Below, one piece after another: positions 8,331-17,382 of a stretch of 42,835 nucleotides of DNA (position 1 is the first letter of the stretch; every line of letters starts with the position of its first letter). Source of the stretch: Selenomonadaceae bacterium (GTDB taxonomy: Bacteria > Bacillota > Negativicutes > Selenomonadales > Selenomonadaceae); assembly GCA_017428215.1 (NCBI GenBank), contig JAFRRH010000032.1, positions 1 to 42,835 of the forward strand. Direction: 5' to 3'. The translations under genes and the position numbers were made by a program. The notes beneath the pieces are model-generated. The model had not been told where the DNA came from, made no database searches, and was given only the letters and a program-made list of their open reading frames with translations.

Positions 8331-9485
8331 TCAAATTGTGTAGGGACTTTGGCTCTTCATGATGTCCAGATGTTGCAACGCCTTGTAAGCTTGAAGTGCT
8401 GCCAGCCCGTGTTGAGCGTCTTTCTCGTCGAGTTTATCGATGGTAGCAATAAGCTCAACTTGGAACTCGCAAGCCGTTATCGCTTCCGCCAAAACCATTG
8501 GACACCAGCTTTTATCTCGAACGGCAAGATGTCCGCGATACTTGTAGTTGAAGCCTGGGCACGTCGGGCAGAAATTTCTCAACACGCAACTCTTGCAATA
8601 ATCATCAGCCGTCGATTCGGGCGAATCCCATTCAACCGCGTCGGACAACAACGCCTTATCCTTGCCCAAGACTATGGGCGTAAACATCTGGCAACCGTAT
8701 CTTTTGCCGTCAATGTCATAGGTCACCATATATTTTCCTGTGCCGCACCATTTCTTTTGGACTTTCTCTGTAGCTGGCAAATCGTAAACGTTAATGAATC
8801 TCGTTAATCTGTTAAACGGAGTTAGCGCGGAATTTTTCAGATAGGCGTTTTTTAATATGTTCAACTGCTCGCGATAAATCAGCGCGTCATTTATCGTCCA
8901 GTCGATGCCTTCAGCCAAAGCCGCCTCGACGTTGTAGCCGTGAGTTTGTATATCCAAAACGCCTTCAGCCAACGTCGGCAAGGTCTCTTTTGAAATCGTC
9001 ATATGCAAAGCTTGATGAGGCCACAATTCATGGAAAAACGCCAAGTCTATGTTGTGCTTATCGGTGCCACGATTTGTTAATTGCATTTGACCGGTTCCGT
9101 CGTAGCTCGCGCCAAGGGTAATGTTATCTTTATGTTCGCGCAACCAACTTTTGATTTCGTCGGTAAGCAGGGTGCCGTTTGTCGTGGCAAAACAAATCCA
9201 CGGAACATCAATGACGCCGGTCTCCAGCCATTCGACGATCGCCTTAATCAGAGGGAAATTCATGAACGGCTCGCCGCCCATAAAGTCAATCTCCAGCTCG
9301 TCAAACTGATCGCTTTCCTTCACGAACTGCACCTCACGCAAAATAATTTCTTTAGCCAAATCCAAGCTCATGTAAGCGTTTTTCTTATACGACTCGTAGC
9401 AATAGCTGCAGTTGAGATTACATGCGTGCGTGACCATAAGCATACAAGTGCGCCTGCGCGTCGAGCCTTCGTAGCCCCAATCCAT
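8331..9485 (-). CDS. radical SAM/SPASM peptide-modifying enzyme
   Basis: The 384-residue protein carries the radical SAM cluster motif C22-x3-C26-x2-C29 (THACNLNCSYCY), the MGGEP SAM-binding segment, and a SPASM-type C-terminal domain. That domain contains WCGTGKY, YGCQMF and the cluster CKSCVLRNFCPTCPG, with a last Cys in SWCPM, and would bind auxiliary iron-sulfur clusters. Proteins of this build install thioether or other crosslinks on ribosomal peptides or mature quinohemoprotein and sulfatase proteins. The adjacent Cys-rich short gene points to the first role. ATG 9485 follows CAGGAGG. It is the first gene of the operon. No separate RiPP recognition domain is obvious at its N-terminus. 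Confidence 0.9.
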   Translation of the reverse strand: MDWGYEGSTRRRTCMLMVTHACNLNCSYCYESYKKNAYMSLDLAKEIILREVQFVKESDQFDELEIDFMGGEPFMNFPLIKAIVEWLETGVIDVPWICFATTNGTLLTDEIKSWLREHKDNITLGASYDGTGQMQLTNRGTDKHNIDLAFFHELWPHQALHMTISKETLPTLAEGVLDIQTHGYNVEAALAEGIDWTINDALIYREQLNILKNAYLKNSALTPFNRLTRFINVYDLPATEKVQKKWCGTGKYMVTYDIDGKRYGCQMFTPIVLGKDKALLSDAVEWDSPESTADDYCKSCVLRNFCPTCPGFNYKYRGHLAVRDKSWCPMVLAEAITACEFQVELIATIDKLDEKDAQHGLAALQAYKALQHLDIMKSQSPYTI

Positions 9486-9524
9486 TTTATGTTTTCCTCC
9501 TGTGATTAAAATTGTACATTTTAA

Positions 9525-9553
9525 TAAAAAAGCCCGAACTTTTTGTTCGAGCT
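9525..9553 (-). terminator. terminator/attenuator hairpin just upstream of the RiPP operon
   Basis: Read leftward, a 9-bp stem AGCTCGAAC / GTTCGGGCT with an A5 loop is followed by a run of six T. It ends only about 40 bp before the radical SAM start codon. The sequence AAATGTAC occurs on both sides of the hairpin. It may stop read-through from fliC, or serve as an attenuator if the operon promoter lies upstream of it. Confidence 0.75.
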
Positions 9554-9582
9554 GATAAATTTTAATAGGTACATTTCAACAA

Positions 9583-9616
9583 TTAAAAACCGCCGAGCGT
9601 TTTTGCCCGACGGTTA
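9583..9616 (-). terminator. intrinsic terminator of fliC
   Basis: Read leftward, an 11-bp stem AACCGTCGGGC / GCTCGGCGGTT (two G-T pairs) is followed by TTTTTAATT, about 80 bp past the flagellin stop. Confidence 0.85.
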
Positions 9617-9696
9617 AAACTTTTTATCGCGGAGGAATAATGCACATTCCTATACGTCGTATCTTCTCGCGAAATTCGTTCCTGTGTTAATCGGAA

Positions 9697-11637
9697 TCAC
9701 CTCAGTAAATTTAATACCATGAAAGAATTGTTATTAGATTGAGCGAGCATAAACTGCACGGATTGCGATAAAACATTCGACCTTGTATAAGCAACTATTT
9801 CCTTAGATATATCGGTATCACGAATCACGGACTTAGACGCTTCGGTATTTTCCTCCACAGTGTAAATAGTATTCTCCATGCTTTCCATACGTTGAAGATA
9901 TGAGCCAATTTTCGTTGCATTATCGAGGGCGTAGTTGAGTGCTTCATCTAAAATTTTAATTGCAACTTTAGCATCTTCGGCAGTTTTAACAGAAATTTCG
10001 TTGCCCGCCAAACGCGCCGCCTCTTGCATATTCTCTAAAAACTCTCGTTGTTTGTCAGGGTGAGCACTCAAAGCGTTGTATTTGGCACGGTCTCTCGCGT
10101 TTACAAAGTCCCCGTCATCGTCGAGGATATTTCCAATACCTAATGCACTGGTTTGCATGTTCTTAATTGTATAAAGATTGTAATCTCCTCTTTGCGTTCC
10201 GTCGTGAATGGTTAACGGCGCACCATAACCTACAATGATGGTTTCCAAAACGGCTTCCTCTTTGTCCCAAATGTGTCCAACCATTGCCGTATCAACATTT
10301 ATCTTTTGAACTTCTTTGCCGTCAATAATTTCCGTGCTAACGGGGTCAGGCAAGTCGTCTTTTGAACCGGGACCGCCCGTCGCCATGATTGTGCCCGAAT
10401 CCAAAATCAACATTCTAGTAGATTTCTCTTTAATAAAAAGATATTTTCCGTCAGCGTTAGGATTTTTAGCGATACGAAAATTGTGTCTATCAGCATCAAT
10501 TTCCACAGAAAGAAGTTCTATTATATTGCCGCTACTATCCTTTTTGTAAATATCATGATCTCTATCGTAAGGTTTGCGTCCCGAATTTTTTATTCCCTCA
10601 AAAATCGCTCTTGCCAAATCATCTGTACTTGTAGCATCGCCTATACCGACGCGAAAATCTTTTCTCAAGGTGTTATCTGTAAAAGTCGTAAGCGTCCCTT
10701 GCCCAATATTCATGCTTTTATCAAAGACAATGTTTATATATTGCGAACAACCACTACACAAAATGCTGAAACCTTGCCCGTCGAAATCATCTGCGACGGA
10801 ACCATTGGCACCTTCGGCACTGCTGAAATCAATTTCTACGCCTATTTCCTTGTTGTTGGTATAGCGACTCGTTCTTACGCTTAATAATGTATAGGTTTCG
10901 TTGTTCTCAGTCCAATTGGCTCTGTAGTTCGCAGTCCAATTCCAACTAGAATCTTTGAAACCAAAATCGGCGTTCATTGGTGGTTGCATATATGCTGCTC
11001 TTAAGTCGGACCCTGAATCTATTTTTGTGGTAGTGTCATCTGTTTGAGTGAAACTGTGTGCCAGATTCTTAATTTTATTTTCGGCGATAACAATTCGCGA
11101 GCCGTCGGGAGAAACTTCTTTAGTATAATCTTTGGTCGACGTCATGTTAATGCTTTGCAGATTAAATTTTCGCACATTGACAACTTGCTCCTCAAGTACC
11201 GTGCCTGGCTCAAAAGTGCCGTCGATTAAACCCTTGTTGTTATATTTTGTACCAATCGCTATGTCATTAATGGTTGCAAGGCGTTTCATCATCTCGCGCT
11301 GAATAATTTCTCTGTCTGCGTTTGTATTGGAATCGTTAGCGGCATTAATTGCAAGGCTTTTCATGTCGCGCAAAATATCAACAATTCTTTGAATGCCGCC
11401 CTCCGCAACTTTAACCATAGATAAACCATTTTGAACATTTTGATCCGTCTGGTTTAAACTGCGAAGTTGTTCCCGCATTCTTTCCGAAATTGAATAATCC
11501 GAAGCGTTATCTGCCGCAGAATTTATTTTCTGACCGCTTGAAATTTTTGTTAAAGAACTATCAAGTCGAGTACTAGCTCTGTTTAGCACATTCAGAAAAT
11601 TTATCGACGTAAACCTATTTGTAACCGTCATTGTCAT
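9697..11637 (-). CDS. fliC: flagellin
   Basis: This is the major filament protein, 646 residues, larger than a minimal flagellin of about 270. The conserved N-terminal D0/D1 domain (about 1-145) includes SSLTKISSGQKINSAADNAS and QNGLSMVKVAEGGIQRIVDI. The conserved C-terminal domain (about 555-646) includes SVIRDTDISKEIVAYTRSNVL and ends SFMVLNLLR. The middle, about 150-550, is a long variable surface domain. It contains a CSGC pair followed by SQYINI, unusual because most flagellins lack Cys. ATG 11637 follows AAAGGATG; a second ATG lies two codons on. No secretion signal is present, as expected for type III export. It lies 52 bp after rpe and ends at its own terminator. No other flagellar genes are in the window. 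Confidence 0.95.
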   Translation of the reverse strand: MTMTVTNRFTSINFLNVLNRASTRLDSSLTKISSGQKINSAADNASDYSISERMREQLRSLNQTDQNVQNGLSMVKVAEGGIQRIVDILRDMKSLAINAANDSNTNADREIIQREMMKRLATINDIAIGTKYNNKGLIDGTFEPGTVLEEQVVNVRKFNLQSINMTSTKDYTKEVSPDGSRIVIAENKIKNLAHSFTQTDDTTTKIDSGSDLRAAYMQPPMNADFGFKDSSWNWTANYRANWTENNETYTLLSVRTSRYTNNKEIGVEIDFSSAEGANGSVADDFDGQGFSILCSGCSQYINIVFDKSMNIGQGTLTTFTDNTLRKDFRVGIGDATSTDDLARAIFEGIKNSGRKPYDRDHDIYKKDSSGNIIELLSVEIDADRHNFRIAKNPNADGKYLFIKEKSTRMLILDSGTIMATGGPGSKDDLPDPVSTEIIDGKEVQKINVDTAMVGHIWDKEEAVLETIIVGYGAPLTIHDGTQRGDYNLYTIKNMQTSALGIGNILDDDGDFVNARDRAKYNALSAHPDKQREFLENMQEAARLAGNEISVKTAEDAKVAIKILDEALNYALDNATKIGSYLQRMESMENTIYTVEENTEASKSVIRDTDISKEIVAYTRSNVLSQSVQFMLAQSNNNSFMVLNLLR

Positions 11638-11689
11638 AGAGCATCATCCTTTGAACAAATCCAATCCTTTAATCATTACGGGAAAAATA

Positions 11690-12367
11690 TCAATCGTCGT
11701 GGTGGTGATGAATTATTTCCTCGCCGCGAATATCTTCAATCGCCTGAGCAACGTCCGCCGCACCGTAAATAGCCGAGCCAGCTACCAAAACATTCGCGCC
11801 CATTTCCCTAACTAATTCGGAAGTCTTAGCGTTAATACCGCCGTCAACTTCAATGTCGCATTCCGTTTCCATTTCCTCAATCATGTGGTAAAGCATATGA
11901 ATCTTGCCGAGCATTGACTCGATAAATTTCTGCCCGCCGTAACCAGGATTGACCGTCATAATCAAAATCATATCGGCATCTTCGACAAGCTCCTCAATAG
12001 CAGAAAGCGACGTACCAGGATTGATTGCGACGCCCGCCTTGCAACCGAGTTCGTGAATTTTTTGAATCACTCTATGCGGGTGGCGCGTTGCTTCCACGTG
12101 AAAAGTTATAATATCCGCGCCCGCCGCCGCAAAACTTTCAAGTTGCGTTTCGGGGTGTTCAACCATTAAGTGAACGTCCAAAACGGCTTCGGTGAATTTG
12201 CGCAAGCTCTTGACGACACCAGCCCCGATTGTAATTTCGGGTACAAATGTCCCGTCCATAACGTCAACATGAACATATTCCGCGCCCGCCGCTGTAACTT
12301 TTTTTACTTCGTCGGCAAGGTGCGCAAAATCCGCCGAGAGTATCGACGGAGCTACTATGGTTTTCAT
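11690..12367 (-). CDS. rpe: ribulose-phosphate 3-epimerase
   Basis: The 225-residue TIM-barrel enzyme interconverts ribulose-5-P and xylulose-5-P in the pentose phosphate pathway. Family motifs are visible: APSILSADF near the start, HVDVMDGTFVPEIT, LDVHLMVEHP, MTVNPGYGGQKF and EVDGGIN. The metal ligands are expected among these His and Asp residues. It starts directly at the stop of the upstream radical SAM gene, with GGAGGAATG as ribosome site, so the two are co-transcribed. The C-terminus carries an extra HHHHDD tail that may bind metal; this tail is not part of the core fold. Confidence 0.96.
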   Translation of the reverse strand: MKTIVAPSILSADFAHLADEVKKVTAAGAEYVHVDVMDGTFVPEITIGAGVVKSLRKFTEAVLDVHLMVEHPETQLESFAAAGADIITFHVEATRHPHRVIQKIHELGCKAGVAINPGTSLSAIEELVEDADMILIMTVNPGYGGQKFIESMLGKIHMLYHMIEEMETECDIEVDGGINAKTSELVREMGANVLVAGSAIYGAADVAQAIEDIRGEEIIHHHHDD

Positions 12368-14902
12368 TTACATTCCTCCCAATAAATTTTTTCCTTTGCT
12401 CAAAAGTGCCGTTCGATTTATCCGCGCGTTTGCTACGTCGACGGGAAAATTAAATCGTTCGTGCAAGATTTGTAATATTTCGCTCGGCTTGACACTTCCT
12501 GTAGCTGTAATTCTAATTGCTAAGTTTATCATAATTTCTTCGCCGAATAAAGCTATTTTTATTGGCTCGGCGACATATTTTTTTATTTCAAGCTCCCGCG
12601 TTTTTTTCGGCGTGATTCGCGTAAATTTTATTTCGGGTGTCGCGTTGAAATTTTTTATTGAATTCTGCGCGGCGTCGAAATATTTTTTATCAAACGGTAA
12701 ACGAACTTCATAGCGCGACAAATCTACCAGCGACATCACCGGCTGAACCTTGCCGCGTAATTTTTTCAAACGCAAAATCTCCATGCCCTTTGGCAGTTGC
12801 GCGTTCAATCTCTGTAAAACTTCCGGCTCGTCAATAGGCGCGGTTAATTCAAAGTCAACGTATTCGCAATCGCTGGTAACTCCGAGGCTTAACGCGCTTG
12901 CAAACGAAACTTTCAAATGCGGATTAAAACCCTCACTCCACGCGGCAGGCAACTTGCTCCTAAGCAACGCCCGCATGAAGACGTTCATATAATCAAGGTG
13001 ACTTAGCACGGCAATCTCCGCGCCCTTACGAATTTGCCCACGATATTTAGTGATTAGTGGCTGGTGGTTAGTGACTAGGGATTGGCGATTGGAAAGTTTA
13101 GTTTTATCTGCGTCGAAGTCGATAACCTTAACGCCCAAATTCATGCATACGCCGCAACCCGTGCAACTCGTCCGTCGGCAGTCGCGAGTAGTTTTACCGA
13201 CTTGAGATTTTTCCCACTCCACAAGCAAAAAATTTTTATCTACGCCTGGCGAGGTATGTTCCCATGCTAGCGGCTCCCAAAAATCCCGTTCACGCCCGCT
13301 ATAATATTCGGGACTTATTCCGCAAGTATCAAAAGCCGCCGCCCAAATGTCAGGCTTAAATAAATCGCTCCAGCCGTCAAATTTTGCGCCTAACTTCCAA
13401 GCCGCCTCGATAACTTTTGCAAGCCGTCTGTCGCCACGAGCTAAGGCTCCCTCCAACACGGAAAGTTTAGCGTTGTGATAGTTGTAAGTTATCGCCCTGT
13501 TCGTGATTAAATTTTTTAAGAGTTGTTGCCGCCGCTCGAATTCTGACGTAGAAATTTGCGCCGCCCATTGAAACGGCGTCCACGGCTTCGGTACAAAACA
13601 TGACACGCTAATTGTAACTTTGACGCCGCGTTTAAGGTTCGCAACTTTATTTGCCAAGTCAGCTATGCCCGCAATGTCTTCGTCGGTTTCCGTCGGCAAG
13701 CCCATCATAAAATATAATTTGACTGCCCGCCAACCTTTAGCGAATGCCGCATTGCACGCCTCAAGCAAATTTTCTTCCGTCACATTTTTATTTATCACGT
13801 CGCGCAAGCGTTGAGTTCCTGCCTCCGGTGCGAACGTCAAACCGCTTTTGCGCACAGATTGAACACGCTCGGCAAGCTCGATTGAAAAGCTATCAATTCG
13901 CAAGCTCGGCAACGAAAAACTTACACGCTCATTTTTGAATTCACTTTGCAAATCGTCAATCAATCGGCTAAGACACGAATAATCCGCACTCGACAGCGAC
14001 GTTAAAGAAATTTCGTCCCAACCACTAGAATCAATTAATCGCCGCGCTATAGCTCGCAATGTCTCTGGCTTGCGCTCGCGAACGGGGCGATAAGTCATGC
14101 CCGCTTGACAAAACCGACAGCCACGACTGCAACCCCTAAAAAGTTCTAGCATCGCCCTATCGTGAACAATTTCAATAAACGGCACGACAGGCTTATCAAC
14201 TGTCGGCGTCGCGTCGAAATTTTTCACCACACGCTTTAAAATTTTTCGCGGAGCATTCTCCAAAACTTTTAAGCCTAAAAACTTTTCGCCCGAATACATC
14301 GGCTCATAAAAACTCGGCACGTAAATTCCACGAACGTTTAAAAGTCTTCGTAAAAAATTTTTTCGTCCGCCGATTTTGCCGGAATTTTTCCAAGCAATGA
14401 ATTCGTCGACAACTTCGCCAAAAACTTCTTCCGCCTCGCCGATAATAAAAAAGTCAAAAAAATCTGCGACAGGCTCCACGTTATAGACGCAAGGACCGCC
14501 GCCAATTATAAATGGTTCGTCGTCGCCGCGCTCCCAACTGTGTAGAGAAATTTTCGCTAAGTCAAGTATATTGAGGACGTTGGTATAAATCATTTCGTAT
14601 TGCAGAGAAAATCCTAAAAAATCAAAATCCCGCGCAGGTCGTTTCGATTCTAATGCGCACAAAGGCGTTAAAATTTTTTCGGCGTCAATCCACGGGGCGT
14701 AAACTCGTTCACAAAGGGTATCTGCGCGGCGGTTGAGTATCGAATACAAAATTGCCAAGCCCAAATTGGACATGCCGACTTCGTAAACGTCAGGCAACGC
14801 TAAAACTATTCGGCAAGCGGTCTCGTCAAAATTTTTAACGACGCTGTTAAATTCGCCGCCCGTATATCGCGCCGGTTTCATCAATTCGTAAAGATTCATC
14901 AT
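12368..14902 (-). CDS. B12-type radical SAM protein (TIGR03960) fused to DUF2344 (TIGR03936)
   Basis: The 844-residue protein is a fusion. Residues 1 to about 600 match the TIGR03960 type: an N-terminal B12-binding-like region (LPDVYEVGMSNLG, then FIIGGGPCVYN) and a radical SAM core with C258-x3-C262-x2-C265 (FRGCSRGCRFCQAG). Near 575-590 there is a further Cys group, CRRTSCTGCGVC. The C-terminal ~215 residues are the DUF2344/TIGR03936 domain (SHLDYMNVFMRALLRS, SEGFNPHLKVSFASAL). In many Firmicutes these are two adjacent genes downstream of rodA, often before rng and rplU. Here they are one frame, joined by an odd linker. It is thought to act in RNA or ribosome-related modification; the exact reaction is not known to me. 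Confidence 0.88.
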   Translation of the reverse strand: MMNLYELMKPARYTGGEFNSVVKNFDETACRIVLALPDVYEVGMSNLGLAILYSILNRRADTLCERVYAPWIDAEKILTPLCALESKRPARDFDFLGFSLQYEMIYTNVLNILDLAKISLHSWERGDDEPFIIGGGPCVYNVEPVADFFDFFIIGEAEEVFGEVVDEFIAWKNSGKIGGRKNFLRRLLNVRGIYVPSFYEPMYSGEKFLGLKVLENAPRKILKRVVKNFDATPTVDKPVVPFIEIVHDRAMLELFRGCSRGCRFCQAGMTYRPVRERKPETLRAIARRLIDSSGWDEISLTSLSSADYSCLSRLIDDLQSEFKNERVSFSLPSLRIDSFSIELAERVQSVRKSGLTFAPEAGTQRLRDVINKNVTEENLLEACNAAFAKGWRAVKLYFMMGLPTETDEDIAGIADLANKVANLKRGVKVTISVSCFVPKPWTPFQWAAQISTSEFERRQQLLKNLITNRAITYNYHNAKLSVLEGALARGDRRLAKVIEAAWKLGAKFDGWSDLFKPDIWAAAFDTCGISPEYYSGRERDFWEPLAWEHTSPGVDKNFLLVEWEKSQVGKTTRDCRRTSCTGCGVCMNLGVKVIDFDADKTKLSNRQSLVTNHQPLITKYRGQIRKGAEIAVLSHLDYMNVFMRALLRSKLPAAWSEGFNPHLKVSFASALSLGVTSDCEYVDFELTAPIDEPEVLQRLNAQLPKGMEILRLKKLRGKVQPVMSLVDLSRYEVRLPFDKKYFDAAQNSIKNFNATPEIKFTRITPKKTRELEIKKYVAEPIKIALFGEEIMINLAIRITATGSVKPSEILQILHERFNFPVDVANARINRTALLSKGKNLLGGM
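13047..13092. repeat. short low-complexity repeat inside the fused radical SAM gene
   Basis: Two imperfect copies of a TTAGTGAYTAGKG unit (13047 and 13068) are joined by CTGGTGG, followed by GATTGG repeats. The stretch is translated as a SLVTNHQPLITK-like linker exactly between the radical SAM part and the DUF2344 part. Sequence of this kind is not expected in either family and looks like an inserted repeat kept in frame. Confidence 0.6.
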
Positions 14903-14940
14903 TCATCACCATAAAATTTTTTACTTAATTCAAGCGCGGC

Positions 14941-16062
14941 TCACCATAGAAATTTTTGTTTGTGCATGTTTATATTTAGGAGGATTGCTATTGCTAAAAT
15001 GTTCGTCGTCAACGAGCTGATACCATAACTCATTAGCGGCAAGGGAATTCCTGTTACCGGCATTATTCCCGTTGTCATTCCCACATTAACCAGCACATGG
15101 AACGCCAGCATTGAAGTTATCCCGACTGCGAGCAATCGCCCGAATACGTCGCCAGCCTCTTTTGCGATAATAATTCCGCGCCAAAATACGATTAAGTACA
15201 AAAGCAACAGCACGACCGCTCCCACAAAGCCAAGTTCCTCGCCGACAACTGCGAAAATAAAATCCGTGTGATTCTCCGGCAAAAAATTTAGTTGACTCTG
15301 CGTTCCCTCGAATAATCCTTTGCCAAATAACATGCCGGAGCCGATTGCGATTTTTGATTGGATTATGTGATAGCCGGAGCCGAGCGGGTCAACATTCGGG
15401 TCAATGAAAACCATGATTCGCATTTTCTGATAATCCTTCAAGAACTGCCACAGCAAAGGGAACGACGCTATAGCCGCGAAAATTATCCCGAAAAAATATT
15501 TCCACGGCATGCCGCAAGCAATTACCATTCCGAAAAAAATTGCCATGAAAACTAGCGACGTGCCCAAGTCTGGTTGCTTTAATACTAAGAGGAACGGTAC
15601 GCCCACATAAGCCGCGATTGGCAAAATATCTTGCAACGAGTTAAGCTTGCCCATGCGCTCCTCTAAAATCGACGCCATGCAAATTATCATGATTAGTTTT
15701 GAGAACTCTGACGGCTGCACGCTTATCGGTCCAATTTGTATCCAGCGTTGTGCGCCTAATGCCGCGTGCCCGAATAGCATTACCGCCAGTAACATTATCA
15801 GATTGAAGACGTAAAATTTCTTTCCGTGCTGACTTAACCCGCGATAATCGAAATTCATAAATAAGATTGCTAAGATTGCATTGACGACGGCGAATATGCC
15901 TTGACGCTGTACGAACCAAAATCGCTCCTCGTGTGGCGTGTTTATATGCGTGGCACTTGATATTATGACAATCCCGTATATGACTATTGCCGCCGCCGAC
16001 AAAATCAGCGCGAAATCGACGCGGCGTAATATTCTTTTCGTGTCTGTAGATAATATTGCCAA
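14941..16062 (-). CDS. rodA: rod-shape peptidoglycan glycosyltransferase RodA
   Basis: A SEDS-family integral membrane protein of about 373 residues with some ten hydrophobic segments. It polymerises lipid II glycan strands in the elongasome with a class B PBP. Signatures are GAQRWIQIGPISVQPSEFSK, the large loop with LNFLPENHTDFIFAVVGEELG, and the end VTGIPLPLMSYGISSL. I prefer TTG 16062, eight bases after AAGGAG; the GTG at 16071 overlaps that site. The shorter length and lack of a C-terminal extension fit RodA better than FtsW, and the following TIGR03960 gene is the usual RodA neighbour. It is divergent from tyrS. Confidence 0.92.
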   Translation of the reverse strand: MAILSTDTKRILRRVDFALILSAAAIVIYGIVIISSATHINTPHEERFWFVQRQGIFAVVNAILAILFMNFDYRGLSQHGKKFYVFNLIMLLAVMLFGHAALGAQRWIQIGPISVQPSEFSKLIMIICMASILEERMGKLNSLQDILPIAAYVGVPFLLVLKQPDLGTSLVFMAIFFGMVIACGMPWKYFFGIIFAAIASFPLLWQFLKDYQKMRIMVFIDPNVDPLGSGYHIIQSKIAIGSGMLFGKGLFEGTQSQLNFLPENHTDFIFAVVGEELGFVGAVVLLLLYLIVFWRGIIIAKEAGDVFGRLLAVGITSMLAFHVLVNVGMTTGIMPVTGIPLPLMSYGISSLTTNILAIAILLNINMHKQKFLW

Positions 16063-16122
16063 ACTCTTCACTCCTTAAGAAAATCTACAGCGTGATTCTG
16101 CCACTAGGAAAATTTTCCTGCA

Positions 16123-16151
16123 TTGCAGTTAAAGATATTTTTTGATACAAT
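16123..16151 (+). promoter_or_regulatory. promoter of the tyrS-dnaB operon
   Basis: TTGCAG (16123-16128), 17 bases, then TACAAT (16146-16151), about 22 bp before the TTG start of tyrS. The 110-bp rodA-tyrS gap is too short for a T-box leader, and no T-box motif is seen. Confidence 0.65.
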
Positions 16152-16173
16152 TCCTAAAAAGGAGGCAATTATT

Positions 16174-17382
16174 TTGGCAGAAAATGTATTCGATACTTTA
16201 ACCGAACGCGGCTTTATCGCGCAATGCACCGACGTTGACGAGGTTAAAAAATTACTCGGCGAGAAAAAAGTTACGTTCTATATCGGCTTTGACCCGACGG
16301 CTGACAGTTTGCACGCGGGACATTTTATCGCGCTTATGGCTATGGCTCATATGCAACGCGCGGGACACCGCCCGATTTGTTTAGTAGGCGGCGGCACCGG
16401 CACAATCGGCGATCCGTCTGGACGCTCTGACTTGCGCAAGGTTATGACTGATGAAGTTATTCACCACAACTGCGAACGTTTCAAGGAACAAATTGCCCGC
16501 TTTATTGATTTCAGCGACGGCAAAGCTTTAATGGTCAACAACGGCGACTGGCTCCGCAAACTTGGATATATTGATTTGCTCCGCGAAGTTGGCGCACATT
16601 TTACCGTTAATCGTATGCTTGCCGCCGAATGTTATAAGCAACGCTGGGATAAAGGCTTAACCTTCCTCGAATTCAATTATATGGTTATGCAAGCTTACGA
16701 CTTCTACAAACTCAACGGCGATTACGATTGTATTTTGCAAATGGGCGGCGACGATCAATGGTCTAACATTATTGCTGGCGTTGAGTTGACTCGGCGCAAA
16801 ACCGGCAGGGCGGCTTATGGACTTACGAATAAACTTTTGCTTAAGAGTGACGGCTCGAAAATGGGCAAGACGGCTGGCGGCGCACTTTGGCTTGACGCGG
16901 ATAAAGTTTCGCCTTACGATTTTTATCAATACTGGCGCAATGTTGACGACGCTGACGTTAAAACTTGCCTTAGCTTGTTGACGTTCGTGCCAATGGACGA
17001 GGTTAATCGCCTGTCAAGTTTGGAAGGCGCGGAAATTAACGAGGCTAAAAAAGTTTTGGCTTATGAAGTTACAAAGCTCGTGCACGGTGAAGACGCCGCT
17101 AATCAAGCTCAACAATCTGCCGCTGAAATTTTTTCTAATCAATCTTCCGAAAACATGCCGACCGTTGAAGTTATGAACGCCGTTGGCAAAAAACTTTTGG
17201 ACGTGCTTGCCGCTGTTAAGATTATTGATTCTAAATCGGAAGGGCGCCGGCTTATCAATCAGAGCGGCTTGACACTCAACGACAAAAAAGTTTCCGACGT
17301 CGATTATATTTTGCAAGCCGACGATTTACCCGCTGTAATTCGCAAGGGCAAGAAAAAATTTTACAAGGTAGTTGCGTCATGA
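16174..17382 (+). CDS. tyrS: tyrosyl-tRNA synthetase
   Basis: The 402-residue class I aminoacyl-tRNA synthetase charges tRNA-Tyr. It has the HIGH-type motif HAGH (47-50) within [11 protein letters not shown], the Tyr/ATP site FDPTADS and [12 protein letters not shown], the KMSKS-type loop KMGKT (229-233), and a C-terminal S4 RNA-binding domain (about 340-402, with [11 protein letters not shown] and [10 protein letters not shown]). The start is TTG 16174, placed after GGAGG; TTG starts are common in this window. It heads an operon and overlaps the next gene by 4 bp (ATGA). Confidence 0.96.
   Translation: MAENVFDTLTERGFIAQCTDVDEVKKLLGEKKVTFYIGFDPTADSLHAGHFIALMAMAHMQRAGHRPICLVGGGTGTIGDPSGRSDLRKVMTDEVIHHNCERFKEQIARFIDFSDGKALMVNNGDWLRKLGYIDLLREVGAHFTVNRMLAAECYKQRWDKGLTFLEFNYMVMQAYDFYKLNGDYDCILQMGGDDQWSNIIAGVELTRRKTGRAAYGLTNKLLLKSDGSKMGKTAGGALWLDADKVSPYDFYQYWRNVDDADVKTCLSLLTFVPMDEVNRLSSLEGAEINEAKKVLAYEVTKLVHGEDAANQAQQSAAEIFSNQSSENMPTVEVMNAVGKKLLDVLAAVKIIDSKSEGRRLINQSGLTLNDKKVSDVDYILQADDLPAVIRKGKKKFYKVVAS

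Noticed and set aside
16072..16173. T-box leader before tyrS
   Set aside because: The gap to rodA is only about 110 bp, with a normal promoter close to the start and no T-box sequence.
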